Assembly (NCBI GenBank): GCA_013140715.1
Contig: JABFSG010000005.1
Location: forward strand, 25,576-89,575
DNA: 64,000 nucleotides
Direction: 5' to 3'
DNA from: Nitrospiraceae bacterium
GTDB lineage: Bacteria; Nitrospirota; Nitrospiria; Nitrospirales; Nitrospiraceae
The notes under the pieces were generated by a model. It ran no database searches. It was given only the letters and a program-made list of their open reading frames with translations, and was not told the DNA's origin. A program made the position numbers and the translations under genes. Below are positions 56,226 through 64,000 of this stretch, piece by piece (the stretch's first letter is position 1; every line of letters begins with the position of its first letter).

Positions 56226-56941
56226 AAGCCATCATCCTCGCAGCAGGGGTCGGGAAGCGTCTGTGGCAGGTCACGCAGCATCGCCCGAAGTGTCTCATCG
56301 AAATCGGAGGGCGGACCCTCCTGCGTCGCTACCTCACATCACTCAGGAGCGTCGGGGTTCAGCGCGTCGACATGGTTGTGGGCTACAAAGAGGACATGAT
56401 TCGAGCCGCGGTGGCAGCGGATTCCTGCGGTGTGCGCGTAAATTTCCTCGTCAACGAACAGTTTCACCGAGGCAGCATTTCTTCGCTCTGGATCGCGCGG
56501 GAAGCGTTAGATGACGACGCGATCGTGATGGATGCCGATGTGCTTTTCCATCAAGAGATCTTGCGTCGCTTGGTGCAATCCCCCTATGAAAACGCGTTGC
56601 TCATGGATGATACGGTCAAACAGACGGGGGAAGAGTGCATGGTGGTAGTTGAAGGGGGGCGTGTGATTGCGTTGACGAAGAAGATGCCGTTGCATTATGA
56701 CTATGCCGGTGAAGGCGTGGGGTTTCTCAAGGTCCGGCATGTCGATACGCAACATGTGGTGGCGTCGCTCAAGACCCATGTGGATCGCGAGGCTTGGCAG
56801 ATGGAATACGAGGATGCGCTTGTAGGGTTTTTTCGGGACGTCAAAGTCGGACATGAGAAAATCGGCGGGCTCCCCTGGACCGAAATCGATTTTATAGAGG
56901 ATGTGTCGAAAGCGGAGCGGGAGGTGTTGCCGAAACTGTAA
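56222..56941 (+). CDS. Nucleotidyltransferase (sugar/alcohol-phosphate or phosphonate cytidylyltransferase-like)
   Basis: MKAIILAAGVGKRLWQVTQHRPKCLIEIGGRTLLRRYL; DAIVMDADVLFHQEIL. Confidence 0.82.
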   Translation: MKAIILAAGVGKRLWQVTQHRPKCLIEIGGRTLLRRYLTSLRSVGVQRVDMVVGYKEDMIRAAVAADSCGVRVNFLVNEQFHRGSISSLWIAREALDDDAIVMDADVLFHQEILRRLVQSPYENALLMDDTVKQTGEECMVVVEGGRVIALTKKMPLHYDYAGEGVGFLKVRHVDTQHVVASLKTHVDREAWQMEYEDALVGFFRDVKVGHEKIGGLPWTEIDFIEDVSKAEREVLPKL

Positions 56942-57039
56942 AAGCGGGGGTCGTGGGATAACGGGGTAATCGGGATATCGGCTGTTGGGAGCCGGGGTGA
57001 TGGGAATAGCTCTTCCCTGTATGCAACGATAGGGCGATC

Positions 57040-58467
57040 ATGAGCGAGAGCCTCATACAAAAACGTGCCGAGGTGCAGGGGTTGAGCACTGCGATTCTCC
57101 TGCCGTCGTTGAGCCTGTTCGGCGAGCCTGCCGGATTGGATGCCGATGAGGTAGGTCCACTGACCAGCGTTGTCGGCATCGGTCTTTTTCAGCGGGCGGT
57201 GCTGACCCTGCAGCGAGCCGGTATCAGACAACTCATGGTATTGGTCGGGCCGGAGGAGAATCAGCTCCGCCAGGCTCTGTGCAAAGGGCCGCGTGTGACG
57301 ATCCCTGTGCGCTGGATGCCGATTCGTGAGTTTCCGCTGGATGATCCTCGCACGTGGGAAGCGCTGGCTGCCGAAGTTCGGGGTTTCTGCCTCCTGTCCG
57401 GTGTGCAGGCCGTGTTTGCGAGCTCCTTGGTCGAGAGCCTGCGCCAGGAGGTGCAGGAGGGGCAGGCAATCGTTGTGGCACGGGCCGATAGTGGTCGAGA
57501 TCGGCGGCCACGTCAGACGAATTTGCGTGTAAAGGTGCGGTCTGGTCGGTTGCTTTCGATGACGTCGAGGCCGGACGATTCCACATTGGTCGTCACCGAT
57601 CTGGTAGTGCTACCGGCCAGTTTCATGAGTGTTGTCGGTCAAGCCAGCGGAGAGGCCGGCACGGTGCCGATTCGTCGATGGCTCGAACGGGCCGCAGTGG
57701 ACGGGCATGTGCGGGTCTTGTCCACAGAAATGAACCGGTCTCACTGGTATCAAGGCGTGCGCGACGCTGCCGATGTGAAGGTCGCTGAGAAAAAACTCTT
57801 CAATTCCCTCAAGGGCGAGTTCGAAGGGTTCGTCGACCGGTTTTTCAATCGTAAGATCTCCCGCTGGTTCACGCGTATTTTCCTTGCCATAGGCTTCTCG
57901 CCGAATGTCATCACTGTCCTGGCAAGCCTGGTTGGGTTGGGCGCGGCCGCCTGCTTTGGCACTGGGACCTACAATGCCGGCATCGTTGCTGCGCTATTGT
58001 TTCAGCTGGCGGCGATCATCGATTGCTGCGACGGTGAAGTGGCCAGGCTGACGTTCACCGAATCTCCGTTCGGGGCTTGGCTCGATATCGCGATGGACAA
58101 CGTGGTGCACATGGCGATCTTTGCCGGCATTGCGGTCGGCTCGTACCAGCATTTGGCGGGAGGCGAAGGGGCCTGGATTCCTCTTGCCCTGGGCGCGGCC
58201 GCGGTTTTGGGAAATGGGCTTTCATTCTGGCTTGTCACCAGGGCTCAGAAAATCAAAGCTGCCAGCGGATGGAAGACGCCGGTGCAGGCCGCCTGGTCTG
58301 ATTTCATGCTCAAAAATGTCGCGAGCCGGGACTTCTCCGTCGTTGTGCTGGTCTTTGCGGTGCTAGGCAAGCTCGACTGGTTCCTCTGGATGGCCGCGGT
58401 CGGATCCGTGGTATTCTCAATTCTCATGCTGTGGGTGATCAGACCGTCCGCCAAGTCCCGTGCTTAA
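57040..58467 (+). CDS. CDP-alcohol phosphatidyltransferase with N-terminal nucleotidyltransferase-like domain
   Basis: CDP-AP motif DCCDGEVARLTFTESPFGAWLDIAMD; C-terminal TM helices; IPCT/DIPPS-like domain order. Confidence 0.85.
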   Translation: MSESLIQKRAEVQGLSTAILLPSLSLFGEPAGLDADEVGPLTSVVGIGLFQRAVLTLQRAGIRQLMVLVGPEENQLRQALCKGPRVTIPVRWMPIREFPLDDPRTWEALAAEVRGFCLLSGVQAVFASSLVESLRQEVQEGQAIVVARADSGRDRRPRQTNLRVKVRSGRLLSMTSRPDDSTLVVTDLVVLPASFMSVVGQASGEAGTVPIRRWLERAAVDGHVRVLSTEMNRSHWYQGVRDAADVKVAEKKLFNSLKGEFEGFVDRFFNRKISRWFTRIFLAIGFSPNVITVLASLVGLGAAACFGTGTYNAGIVAALLFQLAAIIDCCDGEVARLTFTESPFGAWLDIAMDNVVHMAIFAGIAVGSYQHLAGGEGAWIPLALGAAAVLGNGLSFWLVTRAQKIKAASGWKTPVQAAWSDFMLKNVASRDFSVVVLVFAVLGKLDWFLWMAAVGSVVFSILMLWVIRPSAKSRA

Positions 58468-59479
58468 GATATTCCTCATTTGTGCCGGCCTCCTTACCCT
58501 TGGGTTCCTCGTCTGGCATATCGGGCCCGATCGCATCTACGATACGGCATCGCAACTTGGCCCTGTCGCACTCCTCGTCCTGCTGATCCCCTCCGTCATC
58601 ATGTACACCATCGACGCGTATGGGTGGAAAATCACGCTTGGTCCCTCGGCGAAGCATATTCCGTTCTGGCGTGTGCTGGCGATCAGAACTGCCGGCGAAG
58701 TGGTGAACATGACCACGCCGACCGCCTACGTCGGGGGCGAACCGATCAAGGCCTATCTGCTCACGAGGCATCGCGTGCCGATGGTGGAGGGGCTTGCCTC
58801 CGTTGTCATTGCGAAAACGACTATGACGCTTGCCGAAGTGGTCTTCATCCTTTTGGGTATTGCGCTCGCGTTTTGGGGAGTCGGCGCCGACGGTTCATCC
58901 GGACAGACTATTGCTGCGGCACTGGTGAGCGTCGGTTTTCTCGTCCTGGTTACTGCGGCCTTTGTGTTTGTGCAGCAGCAAGGACTCTTTACCTCGCTAT
59001 TGAAGTTTGCCCGGAAGATCGGGCTCAAGATTCATTACTTCGAAGTGCGTGAGAAGAAACTGCTCTCGCTGGACCGAACGATCTTAGATTTTTACCGTGA
59101 TAACCGCCTGACCTTTTGTTCCTCCATCGGGCTGTTCTTTGCCGGTTGGATGGCTGAGGCGTTGGAGGTCTACATCATCATCTATCTTCTCGGTGGTCCG
59201 GCCGCGGCGCTCTCTGCCATCTCCATCGGTGCACTGTCCGTCTTCATCAAAAGCGGCACCTTTTTCATCCCCGGCAGTCTTGGCGCTCAAGACGGAGGTA
59301 ATATGCTCTTGTTGAGGGCCTTTGGGTATTCCGATGTTACCGGTATCACCTTTGCGTTACTCCGGCGGTTTCGCGAGTTGGTTTGGATCGGGCTCGGGTT
59401 GTTGTGCTTAACCCTTGCCGGCGGGAGGGCGGCGGTTCTTCGAGAAAGTCACGTCGATGACCTCGAGAGTCGTTCCTGA
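58460..59479 (+). CDS. Flippase-like / LPG synthase TM-domain protein, copy 1
   Basis: IRTAGEVVNMTTPTAYVGGEPIKAYLLTRHRVPMVEGLASVVIAKTTMTLAEV; FIPGSLGAQDGGN. Confidence 0.85.
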   Translation: MLKIFLICAGLLTLGFLVWHIGPDRIYDTASQLGPVALLVLLIPSVIMYTIDAYGWKITLGPSAKHIPFWRVLAIRTAGEVVNMTTPTAYVGGEPIKAYLLTRHRVPMVEGLASVVIAKTTMTLAEVVFILLGIALAFWGVGADGSSGQTIAAALVSVGFLVLVTAAFVFVQQQGLFTSLLKFARKIGLKIHYFEVREKKLLSLDRTILDFYRDNRLTFCSSIGLFFAGWMAEALEVYIIIYLLGGPAAALSAISIGALSVFIKSGTFFIPGSLGAQDGGNMLLLRAFGYSDVTGITFALLRRFRELVWIGLGLLCLTLAGGRAAVLRESHVDDLESRS

Positions 59480-59521
59480 CATCTGTCATTGTTTCGGGTG
59501 ATCCAACTTCCGCGGTGACCC

Positions 59522-60541
59522 ATGCTGAAGCTCGCACTCCTCGTTGCCGGCCTCTTCGCAATCGTGCTCATCGTCTGGAATGTCGGTCTCGAGCGCATCT
59601 ACGAAGCGGCGGCGCAACTCGGGCCGGTCGCGCTGATCGTCCTGCTGATCCCCTCCACCATTATGTACCTCATCGAAGCCTACGGATGGAAAGTCACACT
59701 TGGCCCATCAGCCAAGGAGATTCCGTTCTGGCGTGTGCTCGCAATCAAGACCGCCGGTGAAGTGGTGAACTTGACGACGCCGGCCGGCTACATCGGTGGC
59801 GAGCCGCTCAAAGCCTATCTACTCACAAAACATCATGTGCCGATGGTGGAGGGGGTTGCCTCGGTCGTGATCGCAAAAACGACGAAGACGATCGCCGAAG
59901 TGCTGTTCATCCTCTTGGGCATCACGCTTGCTTTTTGGAGAGTCGACAACGACGGGTCATTGGGACAGACCGTTGTCATGGCGCTGGGCAGTGTCGCAGT
60001 GTTGTTCTTCGTGACTTCGTCGTTGGTGTTCGCGCAGCGGCAAGGATTCTTTACCTGGTTGTTGGAATTCACTCGAAAGATCGGGCTGAAGATTTCTTTT
60101 CTCGAAGCGCGCGAGGGAAAAATACGGATGCTCGATCGAATGATTTTGGACTACTATCGCCATAATCGTCGGGCCGTGTATTCATCGACCGGACTGTTCT
60201 TTCTAAGTTGGATGGCGGAAGCATTGGAAGTGTACGTCATTATCTGGTATCTGGGAGGGCCTGCGACAGTCCTATCGGCCATTTCTATCAATGCCCTCTC
60301 GGTCTTCATCAAAGGCGGAAGTTTTTTTATTCCCGGAAGCCTGGGCGCTCAAGACATCGGGAATTTCTTGCTGCTGAAAGACTTTGGGTACTCCGATGTC
60401 GCCAGCGTCACATTCGCGCTGGTGAGACGATATCGAGAGCTGGTGTGGATCGTGATCGGATTGGTCTGCCTTGCGACATTGCGAGGGCGGGCAGCGGTAA
60501 CTCAGGAAAACCGCACACCAGACTCAGGGATGGGCTCCTGA
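59522..60541 (+). CDS. Flippase-like / LPG synthase TM-domain protein, copy 2
   Basis: Paralog of copies 1 and 3. Confidence 0.85.
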   Translation: MLKLALLVAGLFAIVLIVWNVGLERIYEAAAQLGPVALIVLLIPSTIMYLIEAYGWKVTLGPSAKEIPFWRVLAIKTAGEVVNLTTPAGYIGGEPLKAYLLTKHHVPMVEGVASVVIAKTTKTIAEVLFILLGITLAFWRVDNDGSLGQTVVMALGSVAVLFFVTSSLVFAQRQGFFTWLLEFTRKIGLKISFLEAREGKIRMLDRMILDYYRHNRRAVYSSTGLFFLSWMAEALEVYVIIWYLGGPATVLSAISINALSVFIKGGSFFIPGSLGAQDIGNFLLLKDFGYSDVASVTFALVRRYRELVWIVIGLVCLATLRGRAAVTQENRTPDSGMGS

Positions 60542-60642
60542 CACCCTACCCACATTCGACCGATTTCACTGGATCCATGTGCTAGGATTTGTGGTATGCT
60601 CAGTACTAATACCTCCGTGTGATTGCCCCTCCACCACAGCCT

Positions 60643-61662
60643 ATGCTGAAAATTGTACTTCTCTGTATCGGTCTCTTGACCCTTGGGACCATCGTCTGGC
60701 ATGTCGGGCCAGAGCGCATTTACGATGTGACCACGCAACTCGGTCCGATGGCGCTCCTCGCCATGCTGATTCCTTCCGTCATCATGTACATCGTCGAAGC
60801 CTACGGATGGAAAGTCACTCTTGGCCCATCGGCGAATCATCTTCCATTCTGGCGTGTGCTCGCGATCCGGACTGCGGGGGAAGTCGTAAATATGACCACG
60901 CCGGCCGGTTACTCCGGGGGCGAGCCGCTCAAGGCCCATCTGTTGAGGAATCGCAACGTGCCGATGGTGGATGGGGTCACCTCGGTGGTCATTGCGAAAA
61001 CCACGATGACGGTTGCCGAAGTGCTGTTTATCCTCATTGGAATCGGACTGGGGATGTGGTTGTTAGGCGGGAGCGATTCATCAGGCCAGACCGTGGCTGC
61101 GGCACTCTTCAGCGTGGGGCTGCTGGCAGCCGGGACCGCTGCGTTCGTCTTCGTGCAGCGGCAAGGAATCTTTACCTGGTCGTTGCGGTTTCTGCGGAAG
61201 ATCGGACTCAAGATTCGCTATCTTGAAGCCCGCGAGGAAAAATTACGCTCGCTGGATCGCACGATCTTGGACTTCTACCGTTATAACCGTCCAGCTTTTT
61301 ATGCCTCCACCGGGCTGTTCTTTCTCGGATGGATGGCGGAAGCGTTGGAAGTGTACGTCATCATCTATTTGCTCGGCGGTCCTGCCATCGCCCTGTCCGC
61401 GATCTCCATCGGAGCCCTTTCGGTCTTTATCAAGGGCGGCACCTTCTTCATCCCCGGCAGCCTGGGCGCCCAGGACGGGGGGAATTTATTCTTGCTGAAT
61501 GCTTTCGGATACTCCGATATCGCCGGCATCACCTTCGCGCTCCTGAGGCGGTTTCGTGAGCTGATCTGGATCGGGATCGGGCTTCTCTGTCTCCTGCTCC
61601 TGCGCGGGCACATCGCGAAAAACCCTGCAGTCCGCCCCCTCGACTCAGAAGTCGGCCCCTGA
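60643..61662 (+). CDS. Flippase-like / LPG synthase TM-domain protein, copy 3
   Basis: Paralog of copies 1 and 2; likely start MLKIVLLCIG. Confidence 0.85.
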   Translation: MLKIVLLCIGLLTLGTIVWHVGPERIYDVTTQLGPMALLAMLIPSVIMYIVEAYGWKVTLGPSANHLPFWRVLAIRTAGEVVNMTTPAGYSGGEPLKAHLLRNRNVPMVDGVTSVVIAKTTMTVAEVLFILIGIGLGMWLLGGSDSSGQTVAAALFSVGLLAAGTAAFVFVQRQGIFTWSLRFLRKIGLKIRYLEAREEKLRSLDRTILDFYRYNRPAFYASTGLFFLGWMAEALEVYVIIYLLGGPAIALSAISIGALSVFIKGGTFFIPGSLGAQDGGNLFLLNAFGYSDIAGITFALLRRFRELIWIGIGLLCLLLLRGHIAKNPAVRPLDSEVGP

Positions 61663-61790
61663 CACATCCCCGTTCTCTCTTTCCCGAACGTTGCGGTCAT
61701 TTCCGAGGAAGCACAAAGGGCGGTGCTTTACGGTGAAAAATGACGATGCTACAATGTGATAACATTGTATAACCACATGGAGGTGAGCGC

Positions 61791-62015
61791 ATGATTAAGA
61801 AATTGACCAAGCATGGCAATAGTCTAGCCCTCGTGCTCGATCGCGGAGTGCTGGATCTTCTGGAAATCGATGCCGACACTCCACTCAACATCAAGACAGA
61901 TGGGAAATGTCTCATTGTGACACCGGCTCAGGCTCCCGCACGGCAGAAAAAGTTCCAAGCGGCGTTGGAGGAAGGAAACCGTCGATATGGGAAGATGCTA
62001 AAAAGGCTGGCATAA
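61791..62015 (+). CDS. AbrB/MazE-type antitoxin
   Basis: MIKKLTKHGNSLALVLDRGVLDLLEIDADTPLNIKTDG. Confidence 0.85.
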   Translation: MIKKLTKHGNSLALVLDRGVLDLLEIDADTPLNIKTDGKCLIVTPAQAPARQKKFQAALEEGNRRYGKMLKRLA

Positions 62016-62018
62016 TGA

Positions 62019-62408
62019 ATGGCTAGCCCGCTATTTCTCTCAGTCGAGGACGTCATTGAGATTCACGCCGACCAAATTCAGCGGTACGGTGGGAGCCTTG
62101 GCATTCGCGGTGCTGATCTCTTGCAATCTGCACTCGGAATGCCAGAAGCTGGGTTCGGAGATCAATATCTTCATGTCGACCTGTTCGAAATGGCCGCAGC
62201 CTATCTCTATCACATCGTTCAAAACCATCCCTTTATCGACGGTAACAAGAGAACGGGAACAATGGCGGCATTCGTATTCTTGAAGCTCAATGGCCTCACG
62301 CTCGATGCCGACGAATCGGTTTTTGAAACGCTTGTCCTGCAGGCTGCCCAAGGCCAAGTTGGGAAAGACGCCATCGCAGATTTCTTCCGGCAAAACGCCA
62401 AGCCATAA
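62019..62408 (+). CDS. doc: Death-on-curing (Doc/Fic) family toxin
   Basis: HADQIQRYGGSLGIRGADLLQSAL...HPFIDGNKRTGTMAAFVFLKLNG. Confidence 0.92.
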   Translation: MASPLFLSVEDVIEIHADQIQRYGGSLGIRGADLLQSALGMPEAGFGDQYLHVDLFEMAAAYLYHIVQNHPFIDGNKRTGTMAAFVFLKLNGLTLDADESVFETLVLQAAQGQVGKDAIADFFRQNAKP

Positions 62409-62411
62409 CCA

Positions 62412-62519
62412 ACCGGCATCACCTTCGCGTTGCTCCGGCGATTCAGAGAATTGGTCTGGATCAGGCTAGGCTTGCTCTGCCTGGCACTACCCGGACTGTT
62501 CCCAACCTACTTGGCTTAG
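62412..62519 (+). pseudogene. 3' remnant of a fourth flippase-like gene
   Basis: Reads TGITFALLRRFRELVWIRLGLLCLALPGLFPTYLA*, matching the C-terminus of copies 1-3. Confidence 0.85.
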
Positions 62520-62830
62520 TCCTTCACCCGTTCCATGGGCGCCATGGTTCTGAGAACCGGGAGCGAGCACAGGCTCATCAGCGTCAGAATCATCAGGTAC
62601 GACATGGTCGACTCCTTCCGACGTGAGTAATGCCTTGAAGAAGTGCAATGCCAAGGCCAGCCGCCTAACTAGAAAGAAGTGGGCTGTGGAACTGATTGAT
62701 ATGCAGGAGGCTTTTGTGGAGTTGGCTCAGGGAGTGTGGGGAAAAACTGCCGGGCTCTGGATTTTGATAAGAAACGACTGCAAAAGACGGCACTGAGACA
62801 TGAATTGGCTCGGGGTTCCGAGGGGGAAGG

Positions 62831-62927
62831 AGGGAGTGGCCAGGTGCCCTTTTTGCTCGCAGAACGCGCACGATGAAACAGTGCTCGTTCGATGCGCGCA
62901 GTAAAGGGCAGCCTCGGCCACTCCCTC
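62831..62927. repeat. Family B hairpin element (long form)
   Basis: GGGAGTGGCCAGGTGCCCTTT ... AAAGGGCAGCCTCGGCCACTCCC. Confidence 0.92.
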
Positions 62928-62996
62928 TAAGAGAGCTATGGAGAATTGGAAGACTCTCGTTCGATGCGTGCCCTGAGAAAGGGACGAGAGGGGAGC

Positions 62997-63071
62997 TAGA
63001 TGGTCTCCTGTGCTCGTGCAACGCGCGGTCTCGGAAGACCCTCGTTGGACGCGCGCAGTGGAAGATCATTC
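62997..63071. repeat. Family B hairpin element (short form)
   Basis: CAACGCGCGGTCTCGGAAGACCCTCGTTG core. Confidence 0.82.
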
Positions 63072-63297
63072 AGTCTCCATCCCTGGAAAGATAACGAGCA
63101 AGCTTGGAAAGATCATTGAGCAGAATGCGGAGTGCTCAATGCGCGCAGCGAGAGGCAGCCTTGGTCACTCTTCTATAGAGCGGAGTAGGGAATTAGAAAG
63201 GCCTCACTTGATGGCTGCAGTCAGATCAATACGGGTCCTTTACCGGATGATGTGGCCACTGTTAAGCCACACGAATGTGTTTTGGCAGTAAGGACAC

Positions 63298-63792
63298 TTA
63301 CTCCACAATAAATGTTGGATCGCTTTGTACATAACCATCTAAGTCCACCGACCAGTTGGGCCTTAGTGGTCCCCATCTATCGAAGGCCCGCCTAAACTCG
63401 TCTGAGAACCTAAATATTCGATCCACACCTGTCCAGCTCGCAATGCGGTACATAGGTTCATCTTTGTCCTCGACGGCAATGGTTGAAAAGAACCCAATTC
63501 CTATTACATATAGGCCATGTACATGAGTAGGAGGTCCTAGCTCTAGTTGGATACGACGAAGAGAGTCAGCTATCAATCTTGGATCCCATTTTGGATCAGC
63601 GGGCAATCCGACTATGAAGGATCGAGCGGATACACTCTCTTTATCCGTATATCGAGTGACTTTAGTACGACTACCTGGCTTTGGGACCAAGTAATGCCGC
63701 TGTTTCATTCCTTTCACTTCAACCATATGCTCAATGTCGGTTCGCAGTTTCGTAGCGTCAAGGTGCATGGTTATTTCAACCATGCCAGCCAC
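63298..63792 (-). CDS. Hypothetical protein, accessory-region type
   Basis: 164 aa ORF, lower GC than neighbours, adjacent to IS end. Confidence 0.55.
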   Translation of the reverse strand: MAGMVEITMHLDATKLRTDIEHMVEVKGMKQRHYLVPKPGSRTKVTRYTDKESVSARSFIVGLPADPKWDPRLIADSLRRIQLELGPPTHVHGLYVIGIGFFSTIAVEDKDEPMYRIASWTGVDRIFRFSDEFRRAFDRWGPLRPNWSVDLDGYVQSDPTFIVE

Positions 63793-63873
63793 CGTCTCGA
63801 TCGGAAAAATAGAGTGGGACGGGTCATAGACAAGAGGCGCGGATGCTCTTCTGTCAAAAATAATGCGGTCGAT

Positions 63874-64000
63874 TGAGCTAGGCTCGAAAAAGTGGACACC
63901 TTCAACCTATTATAGAGGTCTGGAGGTGTGGGATGGAAAAGTTACCACGACAGCAGTATACGAAGGAATTCCGCGAGCAAGCGGTGCGACTCGTGCCTGA
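63874..64000 (+). mobile_element. IS3-family insertion sequence, left end and start of OrfA transposase (window-truncated)
   Basis: Terminal TGAGCTAGGCTCGAAAAAGTGGACACC; ATG at 63933 encoding MEKLPRQQYTKEFREQAVRLV. Confidence 0.85.

Noticed and set aside
1-64000. rRNA/tRNA genes
   Set aside because: None recognised by eye; a tRNAscan/Infernal run would be needed to exclude a divergent tRNA.

Overview
The gene content and family-level protein similarity suggest a bacterial chromosome segment of Nitrospira type (lineage inferred, not tested). It is gene dense and mostly housekeeping or envelope related: LarC C-terminus, Ca2+/Na+ antiporter, PdxA, RsmA, FtsK, LolA, DsbA-like, a YHS-domain Cu P-type ATPase, HtrA, NikR with a TonB receptor, Mpg, CruF/HpnA/IspA, an RND pump with TetR regulator, four tandem PilZ genes, and three toxin-antitoxin modules. 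No rRNA, tRNA or CRISPR array was recognised. Two things stand out. (1) There is an unusual density of intergenic palindromic elements in several families. One is a 9-nt-periodic (TTTGTTTGG)n inverted repeat seen about 10 times. One is a long 'AACGCGC...CTCGTT' hairpin whose stems change sequence but keep pairing. Others are MITE-like elements with different terminal repeats but a shared central palindrome; several of these begin exactly on a gene's TAG stop codon. (2) There is a contiguous candidate headgroup system at 53956-61662: split phosphonopyruvate/sulfopyruvate-type decarboxylase, PhnW-like aminotransferase, nucleotidyltransferase, CDP-alcohol phosphotransferase and three tandem flippase-like paralogs. 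The 3' remnant of a fourth flippase copy lies beyond an AbrB/Doc toxin-antitoxin pair. All family assignments come from reading motifs by eye; no database search was run.
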